From NCBI RefSeq assembly GCF_963676685.1, contig NC_092356.1:46215601-46279600 (forward strand): a stretch of 64,000 nt of DNA, given 5' to 3'. Below the pieces are notes generated by a model. It worked only from the letters and a program-made list of their open reading frames with translations. It ran no database searches and was not told the origin of the DNA. Shown piece by piece: positions 48,366 to 60,724 of this stretch (positions are counted from its first letter, which is position 1; the number at the start of each line of letters is the position of its first letter). The DNA is from Mytilus edulis. Taxonomy: Eukaryota; Mollusca; Bivalvia; Mytilida; Mytilidae. A program made the position numbers and the translations under genes.

Positions 48366-49852
48366 GTGGCAAGTTTACACCATCCAAGGGCTGTATGACA
48401 GTCGCTTACAAATAACGTTAACGTTTCTAAAGGATAAAGATGCCGTCCAGGAACAAAAAAATAAGAAATGTTCTTTTGTCGTTAAAGCAAGGACTATATA
48501 CAAAATGGGGAAAAATAACTGTATTTCCATACCCAATGACATATGTAAACACTCAAGTGTTGAGAAGGCATGGCAATAGTCCATTTTCGAATTCCTGTTA
48601 TCGACCCTGTAATTAGAGATCCCTTTTATTAGTTGTCTCCCTTTAATTATGAAGGACATTAATTTTTATTTACAATGGAGAGCTAGCAGAAGGAGCAAAT
48701 TTACCAGTGCGTAGTTTGAGTAATCTTTAAGGTTTTCAAATCTTTTAATTACATTAATTTGTTGTTTAGCTAAAACCTTTTGTCATCAGAATTTATTTTT
48801 CATAAAACATTAGTAAAACAACTGATACATCACTTTCAATTCATCATACTTTTAAATTTTGTCCGGTAAAGAACCAGTCTACGGTTGACAAAGGGAAGTA
48901 ATTTGTTTAAAAAGTGTGTAATAACAGAATGAAATCGGTAATTGGCCAATAGATATTGAAAACATAAATATGCACTTTTTGCCGCCAAGCAATGCATATA
49001 ATTGCTATATCAAGATAAAAAATCATGATAACTACATGCGTCAATTAATCTATATTGATCATTTTGGCAGTCGCATCTTTTATTTTGGTGAAATTTTATC
49101 TAAAGGTCATGGCAGGAAATTTTAATGTTGAAAATATTTGTTCAGGTTTGTAACTAGTTTCGATAAATGAAATTTGCTAAAGAAAAAATAATATTCCATC
49201 TTTTTGTAATTAGAAAAACAAAACTTGAGATTAGAACACGGTGTTGATGGCTGTATACCTATTATGTTTTTTTTGTGACGCATTGTTATAAATATAATGG
49301 AAATTGATACGATTGTCATACAAGTTAGAGATTTAGCGTTATAAAACAAGGTTCAATTCACCATTTTCTACACTTGAGAATGTCTGTACCAAGGCAGGAA
49401 TATGACAGTTGTTGTCCATTCGTTTGATGTGTTTACCATTTGATTAGGGACTTTCCATTTTGAATTTTTCCCGGAGTTCAGTATTTAATTTATTTAAGTT
49501 TTTTCATAGACAAATGGATGTCAGGTATTATTAAATCTGTTAATTTTTATGTTTTTAAAGAAGATAAAGTGTTGAGGTAATTCATATTACTGACGTATGT
49601 GTTCATTCAGTGACTAAATTGAAAAAATGTGTATTTTCGTTACTAAATGGAAAAATAATTCAATACGATTATATCACTTCTCATAACCACTTTGTTTTTG
49701 AAGGCTTTCAACAGTTTCGTCTGATTTCTTATGGAATTAGTATGGATATTTATGAACTATGATTGATCCTAGTTATCTTTCTTTTAGTTACTATTTACAT
49801 GGAAATATAAATAATGCTTTCAAGTCTAACCCTTCACTGGCAGTTAATACTT
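48366..49852. other. Gene-free stretch between gene 2 and the inverted copy
   Basis: An inverted R2 copy is at 49,300-49,490. No exons were recognised. Confidence 0.45.
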
Positions 49853-50215
49853 TGCAAAATCATCATTTTGATTTCGTAATGAGTCAGTCATTACACATAT
49901 TTTCCGTAAGCGAATTCTACGTGTTCTCCGCTATGGTTGACCTTTTAAGGTATGAACTTACTATGTACCTGTTTTTAATTGTTGATTAAGTAACGCATCA
50001 ATTAGACACATCTATGCAAAATAAAACGCTGATTTGTTTTACTAAAACAATAATGACATATCTCTTATAATGTCTAAGGCATTCCAAAAAGATTTTAACA
50101 AAGAGAGTGAGTAGATATAATGCGACCCGATTTGTCTTCCTCATTCCATTTTGTCAGACACTAAAGTTTATGTTATTTTTTTTTTATTGTTCGGTTGAGT
50201 ATTTAATATTATAGT

Positions 50216-50930
50216 ATTAATGAATGGGTGTTTTTTTAATGGCCCTGTTATATGTCCAAGTTCTGTAATAATGGTCGACGAAGTCTGTAATGGCCCGAGG
50301 CAACGCCAAGGGCCATTATAGACATCCGAGGCCATTATACTGACCGAGGACATATAACAGGGCCATTATAAAAACACTCATTTCTTAATACATTTATTAA
50401 CCAACTGAACTAAAGTATATGTGTTGCTACCAACTTGATGTACTCGCTTACTCTTTTAATGACAGTTTAGTTTGAAAAAAAATAATTTGTACTTCACCAT
50501 GATAAAGCTTTAAATATATACCAAATATCCAAGATATAAAGTTGAAAGAAGTTATGTTTTGAAAAACAGGATGAACAGTGATCCCTTTATTTGGTTCATT
50601 ATAACTCTTTAATGTTTGTTGCTGGTTACTAAATTAAATAAAATACAAAAAGGTATTATACTCTTTACAACTAAATTTTATAAACTTGATTAAAAACCCT
50701 AACTGGGCTTAATACAGACAAACTGGGCATTAATACAGGGCCATTACAGAAAAACAGGGCCATTACAGAAAAAAACAGGGCCATTACAGATAAACAGGGC
50801 CATTACAGAAAAACAGGGCCATTACAGAAAAAAACAGGGCCATTACAGAAACACAGGGCCATTACAGAAAATATGTAATTTTTAATAAATAGTCATTTTT
50901 GGCAATAATGTACTTAGCTGGTTTAAAATA
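50216..50930. mobile_element. Fold-back insertion with GGGCCATTA satellite, U2 only
   Basis: U1 reads 'GAGTATTTAATAATTAGTATTTGTG' in inverse at 41,500-41,525, while U2 has about 700 bp between those halves. The insert contains a 33-bp inverted repeat (50,222-50,257 and 50,348-50,381, core ATGGCCCTGTTATATGTCC). It also holds seven copies of CAGGGCCATTACAGAAAA (50,736-50,868). It carries no coding sequence. Confidence 0.75.
50736..50868. repeat. Tandem array, seven ~19-bp units
   Basis: The unit is CAGGGCCATTACAGAAAA with variable A-run length (three to seven). Confidence 0.9.
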
Positions 50931-51114
50931 TTTAGTATTTGTGTATGTATGTTGGGCCTGAAGTAAGATTATATATCTTGCAACTAGTTTCCATTTGATA
51001 ACAACCTTATCAAATTGATTGATAATTTTCTTTATATGAATGCATAACTGTAATTTTTGCACGTTATAATTGCCATGTTTACAGCTATTTATACAATTTA
51101 TGTTTTTACATTAG

Positions 51115-51210
51115 AGGAACCGTGCCATAATGTTGAGTGTCAAAACGGAGGAAATTGCTCATCTGGATTATGTTGTGTGAATGGTTTCACCGGGCAACAT
51201 TGCGAAATAA
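51115..51210 (+). CDS. U2 copy of EGF exon E1
   Basis: A 96-nt phase 1-1 exon with intact TTAG acceptor and GTAAGT donor, reading EPCHNVECQNGGNCSSGLCC, then VNGFTGQHC. One codon (serine) between the fourth and fifth cysteines is deleted relative to gene 2, making them adjacent. It is in frame but unusual for an EGF fold. Confidence 0.65.
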
Positions 51211-51370
51211 GTAAGTATGTAATTGTATGTGCTTAGTGTAAGCATTTATAAAGAGTACTGATTTTATTGATTTGTCTAGTAGTGTTTTATTACTCTACCG
51301 TTCAGAACTTTATACCTCCATACATATTATAATTATTATTATGATTTCTATTTACATACTTTCTTTGTTA

Positions 51371-51454
51371 ATGTTACATGTCAACATTGAGGACATTGCT
51401 CATCTGGATTATGTTCTTGTGTGAATGGTTTCACTGACGAAATTGTGAGATAAG
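51371..51454 (+). pseudogene. U2 copy of the degenerate EGF exon
   Basis: Same lesions as 41,016-41,096 plus an in-frame TGA (CAACATTGAGGACATTG). Confidence 0.75.
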
Positions 51455-51621
51455 TCAGTATATAGTTATGGGTGCTATGTGTTTGCATTTATGAAGAGTA
51501 TTGCGATCATTCATTTTTTGTCTACTATTTTTTGATGACTCTACCGTTCAAACTTTATCATCCATAATTATTATGATTGCTAATTTGATTGATATTTAGA
51601 TAATTTATTTGTTTTTGTTAG

Positions 51622-51720
51622 AGGACCCATGTCATGATGTTATGTGTCAAAATGGAGGACTTTGCTTGTCTGGGTTATGTGGTTGTGTGAATGGTTTCAT
51701 TGGTCAACGATGTGAGATGA
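51622..51720 (+). CDS. U2 copy of EGF exon E2
   Basis: A 99-nt phase 1-1 exon with GTTAG acceptor and GTAAGT donor: DPCHDVMCQNGGLCLSGLCG, then CVNGFIGQRC. It is intact. Confidence 0.75.
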
Positions 51721-52279
51721 GTAAGTATATAATGTTATGTGCTTCGTAGAATCATTCGTAAAGAGTAATGATTTTGTTCATATGCTTTTCATGAATCAAC
51801 CGTTCAAATCTTTCGAATACTAATTTAGATATAAATAAAATAATAAGTTATTCACCTGTTTTTTGGATTAAAAACAAAATGCAAGTACTCACAAAACACC
51901 TTATTTTCGTACCGGTTGACACAGCAGCCAACAAACAGCTGGTGGAAGTATGACGTACATACTACACGGTAGTCCTTAAGATTGAAATTACACATTCAAC
52001 TACAATCACGTGCATACGTTCTACAGAGAGACGTGTAGTAAATGATTATGTAACAACAGCTCAGCTCAACAATATCAATTAGCTACCTAAGAGGGGCAAA
52101 AGATATTGGAGGTACATTCAATATCATAGATTGAAAATAAACTGACAACGTGCTGAAAAAAGAAAAAGACACACACTCTTGTGGACATTTGTCTCATTGG
52201 CAATCATACCACATCTTCTTTTTTATATATACAAACAAATAGTAGTACACAAGACACAACAATGTCGTGTTGCTCATGT

Positions 52280-52590
52280 TATTACAAGCCCGGTACGGTA
52301 AATAGTCTAATTTGGTAGATCACATTGGTGAACAGAAAAGGGGATTGTAGTTACGACATGAGGAACATATCCGATATCATCTGTGAAACCAATATTCCAA
52401 CTCGTGATGGCGTCCGTAAAAATTTAGGGATGATTTCAACTTCAACATTTTGAAATCTTGGTTTTATATATTCCTTATGAGCAGCAACCCTCTGTCAAGG
52501 AAATCATGACACGAATTACAAGCCTGGGAATATCGTTATAATTGGGGGATATATACTCCGTATGCAGGTGCTGCTGTTTTTTTTTCATTT
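52280..52590 (-). mobile_element. Penelope-like RT fragment in U2
   Basis: Inverse of 39,885-40,180, with 'CCAACTCGTGATGGCGTCCG' and 'ATATACTCCGTATGCAGG'. No open frame. Confidence 0.65.
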
Positions 52591-53247
52591 TGTATACTGA
52601 CCTTCAATACAAGGCTTCAGGTACATGACATATTATTTTAAACACGTGATCGTTATATCAAATTAAAACAGGAAAATGCTACACCATATGGAATGTAATT
52701 CAATATATTTTAACTAATTTGATTATTTTTTTAAAAAGTCACATGTTCAACTATATTTCTTAAGGAAGACAGAAAGCAGCAGATGAAAAAGGTGATATTG
52801 CACGATTTCATTAATCGAAACAAATAAAAGGGTATGCATCTTACGGGTGGATATTTATCAATTATGCATTCTTGACGAGGTCAGTACGTTATACATTGAC
52901 CAGTTCAGATTATATTAACCGAGGACGATATTCCTGGTATCAACATCAAACAAAGGCTATAGTAATGCACAGTGTTAAACTTGATATTAAAACTTCATAA
53001 GTTATTTTACAATTAAACATGTTCAATAGATAATGTGCTGTGAATATTTCACGTTGTTTTGTTTACTTCTATATCTTTTCGTAGATTTCGTGTGTTAGTT
53101 GTAAAAAGTCTAATAAACAGTCAGTTAAAATTAATTTATAAATTGATAAACAAAAACAGAAGAGATTTGTAAATCAAATGCATGAAGCAATATTGTTCTT
53201 TTGCTTTTGCTAAACTGTTAACGAATTAAAATATATCTCTTTTACAG

Positions 53248-53466
53248 TGATGCCAGCAACTACAGTAAAAAGTATACAAACAACGCAAACTGCAGGTCAG
53301 CAGGCAATATCAGCAGTGCAAAATATACAATCAACGCTAACTGCAAACCAGCAGACGATACCAGCCTTAAAGCAATGCGTAGATGAACAGTTTGTCAACT
53401 GTCAGGATCCAGATATATGTCAATTACCATTTAATGGCAGGTGCCCGTTAAGTTGTAAACTTTGTG
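53248..53466 (+). CDS. U2 copy of linker and ShKT module A
   Basis: A 219-nt phase 1-1 exon, intact, with six ShKT cysteines (CVDEQFVNCQDPDICQLPF, then CPLSCKLC) and acceptor TCTCTTTTACAG. No ShKT module B was found downstream; homology ends at 53,757. Confidence 0.75.
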
Positions 53467-53757
53467 GTATGTGTAGCTTATGGTACTTCAGATAAACAAT
53501 TGTCTTCCTCAAGACTAGTCAAAGTAATCGTTTTTCAAACAGAGAAATGCTATTCTACGATTTAACTGATATTAACTAGGGTTTGGTTTGAGCGTTCCTT
53601 GTGAAGATTAATCCAGAAATATGATTTGAACGCATTAAATCTATTCAATCTATACAGTGTTGTTTCAATGCTAATATTATTATGATAATTCTTGTAGCGA
53701 AAATATTTTTCACCCGATCTAGTATTTTTGAATTTTACAATTTATGACAGTTAATAT

Positions 53758-54563
53758 AATTATAGAATAACTAATCGATGAATTCCAATAGAGAAAAATA
53801 TTCAACGAATGACCGAACAACACATTAATTCACGAATGCACGTAGCGCATGAGTTAATTATCAGAGTTGTTCGGTCACGAGTTGAATATTTTTCGATATT
53901 TGAATTCTTTAATTAGTTATTCTTTTTATTACATTCAAATTTGGTAAATGGCTTTTTTTAAAGAAATTAATGTAAAACATGTATTAGGAACTACGCATTC
54001 TCAATTTGTTTTGATCCGCCGTTATCGACGTCTTGACGACGCCTATTGTTTTATGACGTCAGAGAGTGAAAAAGCCACGTTTATTTCACATGTGAAATTA
54101 TTGGTTTTTATTTAACTGGGAAATCAATGTAATTCATTGCAACTAATGTAATAAGAAGTTATAGCTATAGTACTAAATTGCAAGATACAGAATAAACTTC
54201 TATAAAAAATGCATATAATAATATTATGTATGAAATAACACGAGTAATGATTACCCTTAAATAAACGTTTTTATCAAAGTTAAATAAAAACCGATAATTT
54301 CACAAGTGAAATACACGTGATTATTTCACTCTGTGACGTCATACAACAATAGGCGTGTCAAGACGTCGATAACGGCGGATCAAAACAAATTGTGAATTCG
54401 TAGAAAAAAGATTGAGTTATTGTTGGTTGCTTAACGTCCAGTGGCAAATATTTAGAAAAAAGATATATATTTCTTTAAAAAAAGCCATTTGCCAATGTAA
54501 TAAAAAGAATAACTAATTAAAGAATTCAAATATCGAAAAATATTCAACTCGTGACCAAACAAC
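53758..54563. mobile_element. Fold-back (long inverted repeat) element
   Basis: The arms 53,866-54,130 and 54,296-54,563 are inverse copies, for example TTGAATATTTTTCGATATTT with its complement and 'GATCCGCCGTTATCGACGTC' with its complement. A third, shorter inverse copy of the terminus lies at 53,764-53,825. It has no coding. It joins directly to the end of U2. Confidence 0.8.
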
Positions 54564-54599
54564 ACTGATAATTATGACCATGTGAAATAACAAAACCAC

Positions 54600-54900
54600 A
54601 TCATGTAATGAAACAACTACATTACGTTAAGTCACATACACATCAGGTAATGGTAAAACCACATTGACTAATGACACAACCATATTAAATAATGGTGAAA
54701 CCACATCGAGTAATGAAAAAACCATATTGAGTAATGACAAAACTATATCAAGTCAATACGAAGCCATATCGTGTACAGTCGAAATATCATTCAGTTACGA
54801 CAATTTTATATTGAGTTATATTAAAACATCATTACGTAATGTCAAAACCATATTTAGTAAAGACAACTTATCATTAAGTAATAATAAAACAACATAAAGT
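54600..54900. repeat. Degenerate 21-bp minisatellite
   Basis: Units like ACCATATTGAGTAATGACAA repeat with a 21-base period, so one frame (54,664-54,897) shows a seven-residue repeat such as TILSNDK. The open frame is probably a by-product of the period. Confidence 0.75.
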
Positions 54901-55429
54901 AAATATGATATCAAAGTTCCACATAAGACAGCTGTGGCGTTCCATAGAAGGCCGCACTTTGACCTAAAATGGTGTCACTTTTTGCAAATTGTGACCTGGA
55001 TGGAAAGTTGTCTAATTGGCACTCATACATATTTTCTTGTTGATTTTAATTGTTACCAATTTACGCTTTCTAAAAGGATGAGCACTGCTTCGATCTATCA
55101 TAATTTTAGGTAATACGTGTGCATTTGGTTGTTGATTTAGTGTTGGAAATGGGATATTCTTAGATATTGATTGATATAAATTAAATTTACTTTAAGAGTG
55201 TTCGTTTATATATACCTATGCTTTTAAATAAATTATTCACTTAACTTGTTGAAAAGTAAAACATATATAAATAGCAGGGGCGGATCCAGGAATTTATAAG
55301 GTGGTGGTCACCTTTTGAAATCTTAAATTAAAATTCAATATTTTTATTGGTATCATGAAAATAGTTACAACTATAGAAGACAAGAGTTACACATTATTTA
55401 TAAAAATTAAATTGATTCCAATTTCATTT

Positions 55430-55640
55430 TTCTTGGATGCCTGCGTGCAAATATGTCAACTATATAACATCAAGTTCTAACTCTAAATTGTTATCCACGT
55501 GCATCAGTGCCAGTCCATTTAGTCGGTCCTGGCCCATTGTTGCACGTAAAAATGTTTTCAGTAACCCGCGCTCACTATTCGAACGCTCACATTCACACCT
55601 TTTTACACTCATTGCGCAAACAATTTTGAAAACAACACGC
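55430..55640 (-). pseudogene. hAT transposase C-terminal fragment (minus)
   Basis: The minus strand reads KRCECERSNSERGLLKTFL, then GQDRLNGLALMHV, the hAT dimerisation region. Confidence 0.7.
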
Positions 55641-55644
55641 TCAT

Positions 55645-55893
55645 GTAATACTCGAGAAACTTAAACCGTTTCTTGATTTTTATCACTCTGACTTGCCTAG
55701 TCCATTTGGAATTTCTTCGGAAGTAGATAGGTGGTTACATTTCTGGAAACATACCACAGATACATTGCCAAAGTCAGCTGCTGAAACCATTAAAAAATGC
55801 GACAAACTTGATTATCATAATATATATGCAATTCTCAAAATTGTTTGCACAATGAGTGTAACAAGTTGTGAATGTGAGCGTTCGAACATTTAA
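55645..55893 (+). pseudogene. hAT transposase fragment (plus)
   Basis: The frame reads LPSPFGISSEVDRWLHFWK and ends TSCECERSNI before a stop. It overlaps the minus-strand piece in content at the CECERSN block, so two copies are present rather than one inverted piece. Confidence 0.7.
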
Positions 55894-58205
55894 TGTTTAT
55901 TTATGTGACTTTAAAACTTTAAAATTATTTTTGAATTTTGGCATCACAGTAAAAAAATATTATTGGTCGAGAAAAGTTATTATACAAACTTTAAAAATTT
56001 AGATAAACGTAATGTAAAAAAAAAGTATAAATTACCTGATAAAAAAATCTAAGATTGAGGACTGTCTCTTCATTTTTACACCTTAACATCAACGAAATCG
56101 ACCAAGTAATTAGCGATTGTTGATTACATGTTCATTGTATAAACATACCTGTCAAGGTACATGTATTTAGCCTTAAGGTAAGTAATGACAACTTAATGAC
56201 TGGGGATTACGATAGACAAATTGATTTGATCGACGAATTTATTTTTCAAAATCTTCAAGTTGCACCATATTTTGGTACATGGTGCACCATTTTTGCAAAC
56301 CCAGGGGGTGGTTACCGGCACCGGATGACCACCCCCTGGATCCGCCTCTGAATAGACACAACTCTGGAGGTGTGCCTTATTTGGTAGAAGTTTCAAAATA
56401 CTGATAATATATATTTGTAAACATTTTATAGGAACATTGTTTCGCCAAACAAATGGTACATATTGCAGATTAACAAATCAAATAAACACGTATTAGTAAT
56501 TGATATTTCAATATTTAATTTCAGTCTGCAATATATACATAGTAAAACGAACATGAATTAATGACAGTAGATCGGAACTTGATTTTCCGGTATTTGATGT
56601 CTTATCCTGAGACAAGTAAAATCTGTTACTCTTTCTCTCATTTTATTTCCAATAGCTGTTGTTGTATCTCATCCGCACAATAAAGCAATCAATCAGACTA
56701 TATATGTGATAAGTAATTATTTCAATATGGCGTGTATGTGGACTGAAACTGATAGCTTCGTGATGTGACATAACAACCAAGATCCTATAATACTATGAAA
56801 ATGAAATAATTGTTCAGAAATCAATAAGTAGGAAACTTTATTCTACATGTATTGGTTTCCACATGTCGATGCCACTGCTGAAGAAAGCTCGCAACATAGT
56901 ATAACCCAGTCTAGTATCTAACATTTTTGTATTGACATGTAATAGCATTCTCATGTTCATTTTGCATGTACTGTTTATATTTAAACCTTGAATTATTCAA
57001 TTTATTTAGGGTTTTCTATTCCTGGGTTAGACTACATTGCATTTTCTGTAATTAGCAAACCTTCTAAGCTCTTCTATTTTGCATTTCATTTTGCCGCCGA
57101 ATTGCTTTGATTATAGAACCACAAATCAGTCTTATGTAGACGAAGTAAGTGTCACGTGTAACAAATTATAGGCATGTTAACTCTGATAAGGGTTTGATTA
57201 TATAATGCAATAAGTGTTTTCGGTCTTTTTATTTTGTAATAAGTCTGCTTTCATTCGGCATAACTCTAGGTCAATGCTACTTTGTAATAGACAACTATCC
57301 AGTTGCTGTTGACGTTTTTGCTGTTGTTACTTGCATAGTGGATTTCGAACCTGAAAAATGCAAATATTTAAAATTAGAAATATATTCTGGGAATGTTTGT
57401 AATAAGGCGAGTATATATTCATATTTCAAGAATAAAAATCCCTTCGATTTTAGTCTTACTATTCTCATTTAATCCTTATTTTATGATTCTGGACGCATTA
57501 TTATTAATCTGAGGTCTATCTATGAAAAGTAAAATAACATCAATACCAAACAACGAGAAAAATCAAAAACGGAAAGTCCGTCTTCAAATGACAAAATCAA
57601 GAGCACAAACACATCGAACGAAAGGAAAACAACTGTCACAATCCGGATTGGATAAATGCATTTTTCTATGTAGAAAATGGTGGATTAAACCTGCTTTATA
57701 GTTAGCTAAACGTCTTACTTGTATGACAGTTGCATTAAATTCTCTCATAAAAGGGCCATTGAAAAAAAAGCCTTCGTGTTTCCAAAGACGATAACAAAGA
57801 GATTTAAACCTGTTACTGGAATATATATAAATCATCTAAAGATAATAAATAACGAAATAGGAATGAAATGTTATAAGGACTGCTATTTTTGTCATATTCT
57901 ATATGTAGCTAATATTTTCTAATTCATTTATTTTACCACCCTGTTCAGTACATGTTCTCATAATGTCGATATTTTGTAATAAATTTTCAGAAAAAAATTT
58001 CCGTAATGTGAATTTCAGAAAGAATTTTCCGTCGTGTGAATTTCAGGAAGAAGTTTCCGTAGTTTGAATATCAGAAAGTAATGTCCGTATTACTAATTTT
58101 ATTCATTAAGTGAACCTGCACTATATTAAAATGTCTATGATAAATCAATATAACCGATTGTAAAATCAATTTCACTGAATTAATATAAATTTTAAACATA
58201 CACAC

Positions 58206-58319
58206 CGCAAGTACCACAGCTGACAGGACAGTATTGGCTTACAGGTGTTGAACAAACCATGTGGTCTTGACAATTCACGAATTTGCTATCAGCACATGGC
58301 TCCTGTGTGGTGATTGGCA
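58206..58319 (-). CDS. U3 copy of ShKT module B
   Basis: The acceptor is a TAACATTACAG-like region ending CAG. It reads PITTQEPCADSKFVNCQD, then CSTPVSQYCPVSCGTC. Six cysteines are intact. A GTGTGT donor-like site and an in-frame TAA four codons on are both present, as in gene 2. Confidence 0.7.
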
Positions 58320-59455
58320 CTGTAACATAAAATAATGTCACATTCCCTGTTTTACTTGTGTACCACCTATTTCTTAATACAGTTTGGTTTTCTCTAACTT
58401 TTACTACCTTTATTGATTATAGTATTTCTACAAAGACGGATCGTATAAAAGGTTGACGTTAATAAGTATTTGATATATACAACTGAGAATAATATTGGGA
58501 CATATGTAAAAGAGACATCAACCCGACAAAAGAGCATAAATCATTCGAAGGTTACCAATGGGTCATCACCACAGCATACAAAACAAACACATCCAGAGGC
58601 GGGCTTCAGCTAGTCCTAAAACAATAATGTTTACCAGTTCAGCATTTAAAGCAGGGTCTAGAGGATTTCTACTCCAGGAATTGATTACCTAAGGTATATT
58701 TCTTTTAATCGTACATATCCCTTTTCAGTGGTACTAAAACCTACATGTTTGTAACGATTTCCGTGGGAAAAGATGAAACAACAGTGCTTGGTTTCGTTTT
58801 GATTCTGAAACGTTTTAGTATCACAAATTACCAAGAATTGCTCATTGTATGTTAACTTTGTACCCTCTACTATTAATATTGCATAGTACAAACAATAACG
58901 AAGAACGTACATTTAAAATCAAAAGTATAAAATAGCAAGTTACTCTTATATTACAGTTTAAAGAACAGTAATGACAAACACCATATCAACATAAAATTGT
59001 AGTACTGAAAGCAATGGCATAGTTCTGAACCTACTGATATGATATAAAGTCGTTTTACACTCTTATTTCAGTAATGCCATTTCAATTTCTAAGTTGAAGG
59101 ATGACTGTCTTATATATGTACGAAATACATATTTTTATTTTACGATGTTGAGCAATATATTTACTGTCATAAATTGTAAAATTCAAAAATAGTAGATCGG
59201 TTGAAAAATATTTTCGCTACAAGAATTGACTAGAATATTAGTCCTATCATAATATTATTAACATTGAAACAACACTGTATAAATTGTTTGCGTTCAAACC
59301 ATATTTCTGGATTTACCTTCACCAAGAAGCTCAAACCAAACCCTAGTTAATATTAATAAAATCGTACAATAGCATTTCTCGGTTTGAAACACGATTACTT
59401 TGACTAGTCTCCAGGAATACAATTGTTTATCTGGTGTAACATAATTTACACATAC

Positions 59456-59674
59456 CACAAAGTTTACAACTTAACGGGCACCTGCCACTAAATGGTGATT
59501 GACATATATCTGGATCCTGACAGTTGAAAAACTGTTCATCTACACATTGCTTTAAGGCTGGTATCGTCTGCTGTTTTGCAGTTAGCGTTGATTGTATATT
59601 TTGCACTGCTGATATTGTCTGCTGACCTGTAGTTTGCGTTGTTTGTATACTTTTTAAAGGTGTTGCTGGCATCA
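59456..59674 (-). CDS. U3 copy of linker and ShKT module A
   Basis: 219 nt, phase 1-1, open, with CVDEQFFNCQDPDICQSPF then CPLSCKLC. The acceptor is CTCATTAACAG. No signal exon is attached within the window. Confidence 0.75.
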
Positions 59675-60369
59675 CTGTTAATGAGATATATTTTAGTTCA
59701 TAAACAGTTCAGCAAAAGCAAAAGAACAATATTGCTTCTTGCATTTGATTTACAAATCTCTTCTGTTTTTGTTTATCAATTTATAAACAATTTTAACCAG
59801 CGTTTTAATAGACTTTTAACAACTAACACACGATATCTCTTGAAAGATACAGAAGTAAACAAAACAAAGTGAAATATCTTGAATTGATATATATTAGAAC
59901 CCAATAATATTATCTTCAGGCAAATAACATTATACTGGCATTCATAGTACATTATCTATTAAACATGTATACTTGTAAAATAACTTATTATAGCGACGTT
60001 TTAATATCAAGTTTAACACTGTGCATTACTATAGCCTTTGTTTAAGGTTGATACGAGGAATATCGTCCTCGGTTAATATAATCTGAACTGGCCAATGTAT
60101 AACGTACTGACCTCGTCAAGAGTGCATAATTGATAAATATCCACCCATAAAATGTATGCTCTTTTGATTATTTGTTTCGATTAATAAAATCGTGAAATAT
60201 CATTTTTTTTTTATCTGCTGCGTTCAGTCTTCCTTAAGAAATATAGTTGAACCTGTGACTCTTAAAAAAATAATCAAATTAGTTAAAATATAATGAATTA
60301 CATTCCGTATGGTGTAGCATTCTTCTGTTTTAATTTGATATAACGATCACGTGTTTAAAATAATATGTC

Positions 60370-60720
60370 ATGTACCTGAAGCCTTGTATTGAAGGTCAGT
60401 ATAAAAATGAAAAAATATTCCAGCAGCACCTGCATACGGAGTATATTCCCCAATTAATACGATATTCCCAGGCTTGTATTTCCTGTCATGCTTTCCGTGA
60501 AAGTGGGTTGCTGCTCAACGGAATATCAGCAGATCCGAGAAAAGTTGAAGCAATTCGTAACACCAATATACCGAGTGACATATCGGAAGTACGTAGCTTT
60601 TTAGCGATGACTAACTACGTTGGAAGATTTATACCAGAATATTCTACAATAACAGAACCATTTAGACATGGACTTCAGAACAACAACAATCGTTTGAGGC
60701 ACTTAAACAGGATTTTATGA
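60370..60720 (+). pseudogene. Chimeric frame: Penelope-like RT piece joined to Gypsy RT
   Basis: A 116-codon frame starts in U3 sequence (YIPQLIRYSQACISCHAF from the Penelope-like family). At about 60,520-60,530 it passes in frame into a Ty3/Gypsy pol (GISADPRKVEAI, then RSFLAMTNYVGRFIPEYS). The junction word GGAATAT is shared by both sources. Confidence 0.7.
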
Positions 60721-60724
60721 ACAA

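Larger units (their letters stand above)
49853..53757 (+). repeat. Segmental duplication copy U2, inverted
   Basis: It aligns in reverse complement with 37,886-41,938 and carries copies of EGF E1, the dead EGF, EGF E2 and ShKT module A on the plus strand. The spacer between the arms is about 7.9 kb and holds the gene 2 5' exons. At the distal end U2 is closer to U3 than to U1: both read TTTTTGAATTTTACAATTTA where U1 differs. No signal-peptide exon is attached, so this copy may be a gene fragment. Confidence 0.9.
55275..56350. mobile_element. hAT-type DNA transposon remnant with complete ends
   Basis: Terminal inverted repeats CAGGGGCGGATCCAGG and (inverse) CAGAGGCGGATCCAGG bound 1,076 bp; AATAG flanks both ends. 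Two pieces of the transposase C-terminal region lie inside in opposite orientations. It is nonautonomous and rearranged. Confidence 0.75.
56415..60528 (-). repeat. Segmental duplication copy U3
   Basis: It is in direct orientation to U1 34,900-40,000. It carries both ShKT exons, the R2 copy (57,540), the 31-bp tandem repeat (57,980), the R3 copy (58,495) and the start of the Penelope-like fragment (60,385-60,528). Its continuation, 63,399-63,557, matches U1 41,092-41,250; the EGF E2 region is missing. Confidence 0.9.
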
